From NCBI RefSeq assembly GCF_902168135.1, contig NZ_CABHOL010000033.1:1-64000 (forward strand): a stretch of 64,000 nucleotides of DNA. Direction: 5' to 3'. The notes under the pieces were generated by a model that did no database searches, had not been told where the DNA came from, and was given only the letters and a program-made list of their open reading frames with translations. The DNA comes from an uncultured Fluviicola sp. Lineage in GTDB: Bacteria > Bacteroidota > Bacteroidia > Flavobacteriales_D > Crocinitomicaceae. The position numbers were made by a program, and so were the translations under genes. This document shows positions 62,289 through 64,000 of this stretch, piece by piece (position 1 is the stretch's first letter; the number at the start of each line of letters is the position of its first letter).

Positions 62289-62320
62289 CAGTAAGGGCGC
62301 GATTAATCGCGCCCTTACTG
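62289..62320 (+). terminator. Perfect 32-base palindrome, probable bidirectional terminator
   Basis: CAGTAAGGGCGCGATT is followed by its exact reverse complement, with AAAA before and TTTA after. It lies between two convergent genes, 12 bases after one stop codon and 19 before the other, the expected position for a shared terminator. Confidence 0.85.
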
Positions 62321-62338
62321 TTTATCTAAAATTTGACC

Positions 62339-64000
62339 TTATTGCTTCACAAACGGTGTTATTTCCGAACCGTTATCTCCGCTTACCCGAACCAGGTAAT
62401 AACCACCTTGCAAATCGCCAACCTGGAAATCTGCTGCATAGGTTTGATTGATATTCATCACTGCCTGGTGCTTCACCACACGTCCATTCATATCAATCAC
62501 TTCAATTTTTGCATTGTTTCCTACACTACCAACCAACTCTACGCGAATTTTATCCGAAGAAGGATTCGGGAAAACAAGTAATTCATTATCCTTCACTTCT
62601 TCTTTCAAATCCAGTGCAAAACCAACAGAGAAGTTGTAACGGTGGTAAGAACCGAAATCCGCAGGGAAAATTTCCTGCATGGCACCAGACACTTTTCGTA
62701 CTCTGAAGGAACCGGTTGTTTCACCTTCCACCTGTGCAGAATACCAGAATCCAAGTCCGTCGTCATCGCTGTCTTCAAGGATCAATGAATAACAACCCGG
62801 TGAAAGGTTAAACGTATCTTTGTAATCAGTACCGTTCGTCAGAGTCGTTCGCTCGAAGATGACATTTTCATTCTGATCTACCAGCCTCCATTTGTTCTCG
62901 TTAGCCTTATTGTTAGTTGTCATCCAAACAAAGAATGGTCCGTCAATGACTTCCGGAGCAGTATACAGTGTCTTGAACTCGTCATTTTGGGGATATTCAT
63001 CCAATGAAGCCGACCCCGAGATTTCAATTACACGTGCATAAAACCCGCTTGCAGGATTTGCTCCGAACCAAAAGTTTTGATTGGCAATCGGAATTTCAAC
63101 AATCTCTTTCTGCAGGAATCCTAAATTTCCTGTCCAGGTGTAGTCAATAAAGTTACCGTAAGTAACCCAAATACGGATTTTGCAGGAAGTTAACGGAAGA
63201 GCTCCGTTGTTTTGCAAAATAACACGCGGATTCGAACAGGTAGGATTCCATTTACGGTAGTACTCGTAACTATTCGGGTTTAGAATATCTAAAATCGCAG
63301 CATCGTGCTGGAAGTTCGGTGCCGAATAGGATACCAGGTCTATGGCCGTGATGAAATTTCCTCCGGCTTGTCCCATATCATTTGCCGGAACATCTGAAAT
63401 ATCGTAATCAATAGATACGGTATCTCCCGGTGAAACATAAGAGGTCAATTCGTGGTCAAACTCGCGCACCATATCTCCCGGACACCATCCTTCGCGAGCA
63501 TATGGCCATGTCCCACCCTGCTTTGTATTCGGGTTTTCCCCGCAGTCATCTCTCCAGATACTCCAGCTGAAACGCTCAACCCCGTCAATGATAATTTTGT
63601 GTTGCTTGTCCTGCCATTCGCAGCATGCACCATTTCCTACCTGACCATGTCCTGTCAAACGTGTTTTAATTTTGAAGTTTTCAGAGGTATCTGAAAGAAC
63701 CACATTCTTTGCCTGTAAAACAACATCATTTGCCATGTCCGCATAATTGTAGGATGTCCAGTTGTTCCAAACAGGCTGAATGTCGTGTACATCCCGCGCA
63801 GGAACTCCTTCAATAAAAGCAAATTTCAGATCTATCAACTCTTGTGTATTGTGAGCAGCCAGATCCACTATCCCGTGCAGGTATTTCTGATAATCCGTCA
63901 CATCGTAAATCCAGGTAAATCCTTGCGCACCAAGTGTGAAACCAATTCCATAAGGTGTAATGTAACGCCCGATTTCCACATCGTTGATTTTTTCAAAAGC
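62339..64000 (-). CDS. PNGase F-like secreted glycosidase with T9SS type A tail, N-terminus beyond window
   Basis: The frame remains open to the window end (codons at 63980-64000 read AFEKIND), so the 5' part is missing; the GTG at 63979 is not a start. EIGRYITPYG, LTGHGQVG, CCEW and AREGWCPG correspond to EIGRFITPYW, ISGWGHAK, CAEW and DRAGWCPG in the peptide-N-glycosidase F of Elizabethkingia. The glutamate in CCEW equals catalytic Glu206; the region with Asp60 lies outside. PNGase F removes N-glycans from Asn. After about residue 230 come beta modules, then a type A sorting tail (FPNPSSDKIRVE ... GGYYLVRVSG ... TPFVKQ). Confidence 0.85.
   Translation of the reverse strand, partial: AFEKINDVEIGRYITPYGIGFTLGAQGFTWIYDVTDYQKYLHGIVDLAAHNTQELIDLKFAFIEGVPARDVHDIQPVWNNWTSYNYADMANDVVLQAKNVVLSDTSENFKIKTRLTGHGQVGNGACCEWQDKQHKIIIDGVERFSWSIWRDDCGENPNTKQGGTWPYAREGWCPGDMVREFDHELTSYVSPGDTVSIDYDISDVPANDMGQAGGNFITAIDLVSYSAPNFQHDAAILDILNPNSYEYYRKWNPTCSNPRVILQNNGALPLTSCKIRIWVTYGNFIDYTWTGNLGFLQKEIVEIPIANQNFWFGANPASGFYARVIEISGSASLDEYPQNDEFKTLYTAPEVIDGPFFVWMTTNNKANENKWRLVDQNENVIFERTTLTNGTDYKDTFNLSPGCYSLILEDSDDDGLGFWYSAQVEGETTGSFRVRKVSGAMQEIFPADFGSYHRYNFSVGFALDLKEEVKDNELLVFPNPSSDKIRVELVGSVGNNAKIEVIDMNGRVVKHQAVMNINQTYAADFQVGDLQGGYYLVRVSGDNGSEITPFVKQ

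Noticed and set aside
63977-63979. GTG as start of the PNGase F-like gene
   Set aside because: The frame stays open to the window edge and conserved N-terminal PNGase residues would lie upstream, so the gene is 5'-truncated by the window.

Overview
The window looks like a chromosomal contig from a member of the Bacteroidota, order Flavobacteriales, most like the Fluviicola/Crocinitomicaceae group. Supporting signs are: several type IX secretion (T9SS) cargo proteins with type A sorting tails and one gliding-type (CHU_C) tail; PorP/SprF-like and PorE-like T9SS components; Bacteroidota -7 promoter boxes (TAnnTTTG); TonB-receptor-like barrels; and a short CarB. The first 37 bases are not genomic. 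They match an Illumina Nextera Tn5 adapter, so the left edge is a contig end and the gene there is cut by library preparation, not by evolution.

Bases 38-1540 are an AT-rich accessory stretch. On the minus strand it holds a small lipoprotein gene, an attC-like imperfect inverted repeat containing (TTGC)7, and a class A beta-lactamase gene missing its 3' end. This resembles a gene-cassette array; no integrase is visible. A short 3' gene remnant and a typA terminator mark the junction with the core chromosome. Next come typA/bipA and a DEAD-box RNA helicase, then a membrane protein, a thioredoxin-fold lipoprotein and a Dph6-like ATP pyrophosphatase carrying a cysteine-rich CWC tail.

Bases 8300-17070 are rich in surface and secretion genes: a T9SS type A cargo, a lipoprotein alpha/beta hydrolase, a PorP/SprF-like protein and a 1567-residue CHU_C cargo. 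Bases 17090-19280 encode a PepSY membrane protein with two small membrane proteins (probable iron-uptake accessory operon), followed by a Crp/Fnr-like regulator, an alpha/beta hydrolase, a DUF4834-like protein and carB.

Bases 25600-30312 hold a compact five-gene minus-strand operon: potassium channel, bestrophin-like anion channel, small membrane protein, a lipoprotein that may be a degenerate penicillin-binding domain, and a secreted HEMCH protein. It has no obvious described counterpart and is the best candidate here for an uncharacterised module. Downstream are a phosphoribosyltransferase, murQ, another large T9SS cargo, a methyltransferase, a YcxB-like protein, a TonB-type barrel and an EamA exporter.

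Bases 41600-53100 carry mostly housekeeping genes: trmD, a two-component system, tsaC-like, a CCA-adding enzyme, a pRiA4b ORF-3-like acidic protein, a methyltransferase, TraB/GumN and an FKBP. Bases 53084-61476 have tandem secreted paralogues, sucD, a Kir-type potassium channel and the run queE - porE-like - UbiA family - maf. The right edge cuts a PNGase F-like T9SS cargo that continues beyond the window.

Intergenic spaces repeatedly carry several dispersed repeat families: AATTATCAA, GTTCAAA, CGCAGAT, a GC-rich 43-mer and TTCGACT/AGTCGAA inverted repeats. No tRNA, rRNA, CRISPR array or intact insertion sequence was recognised.
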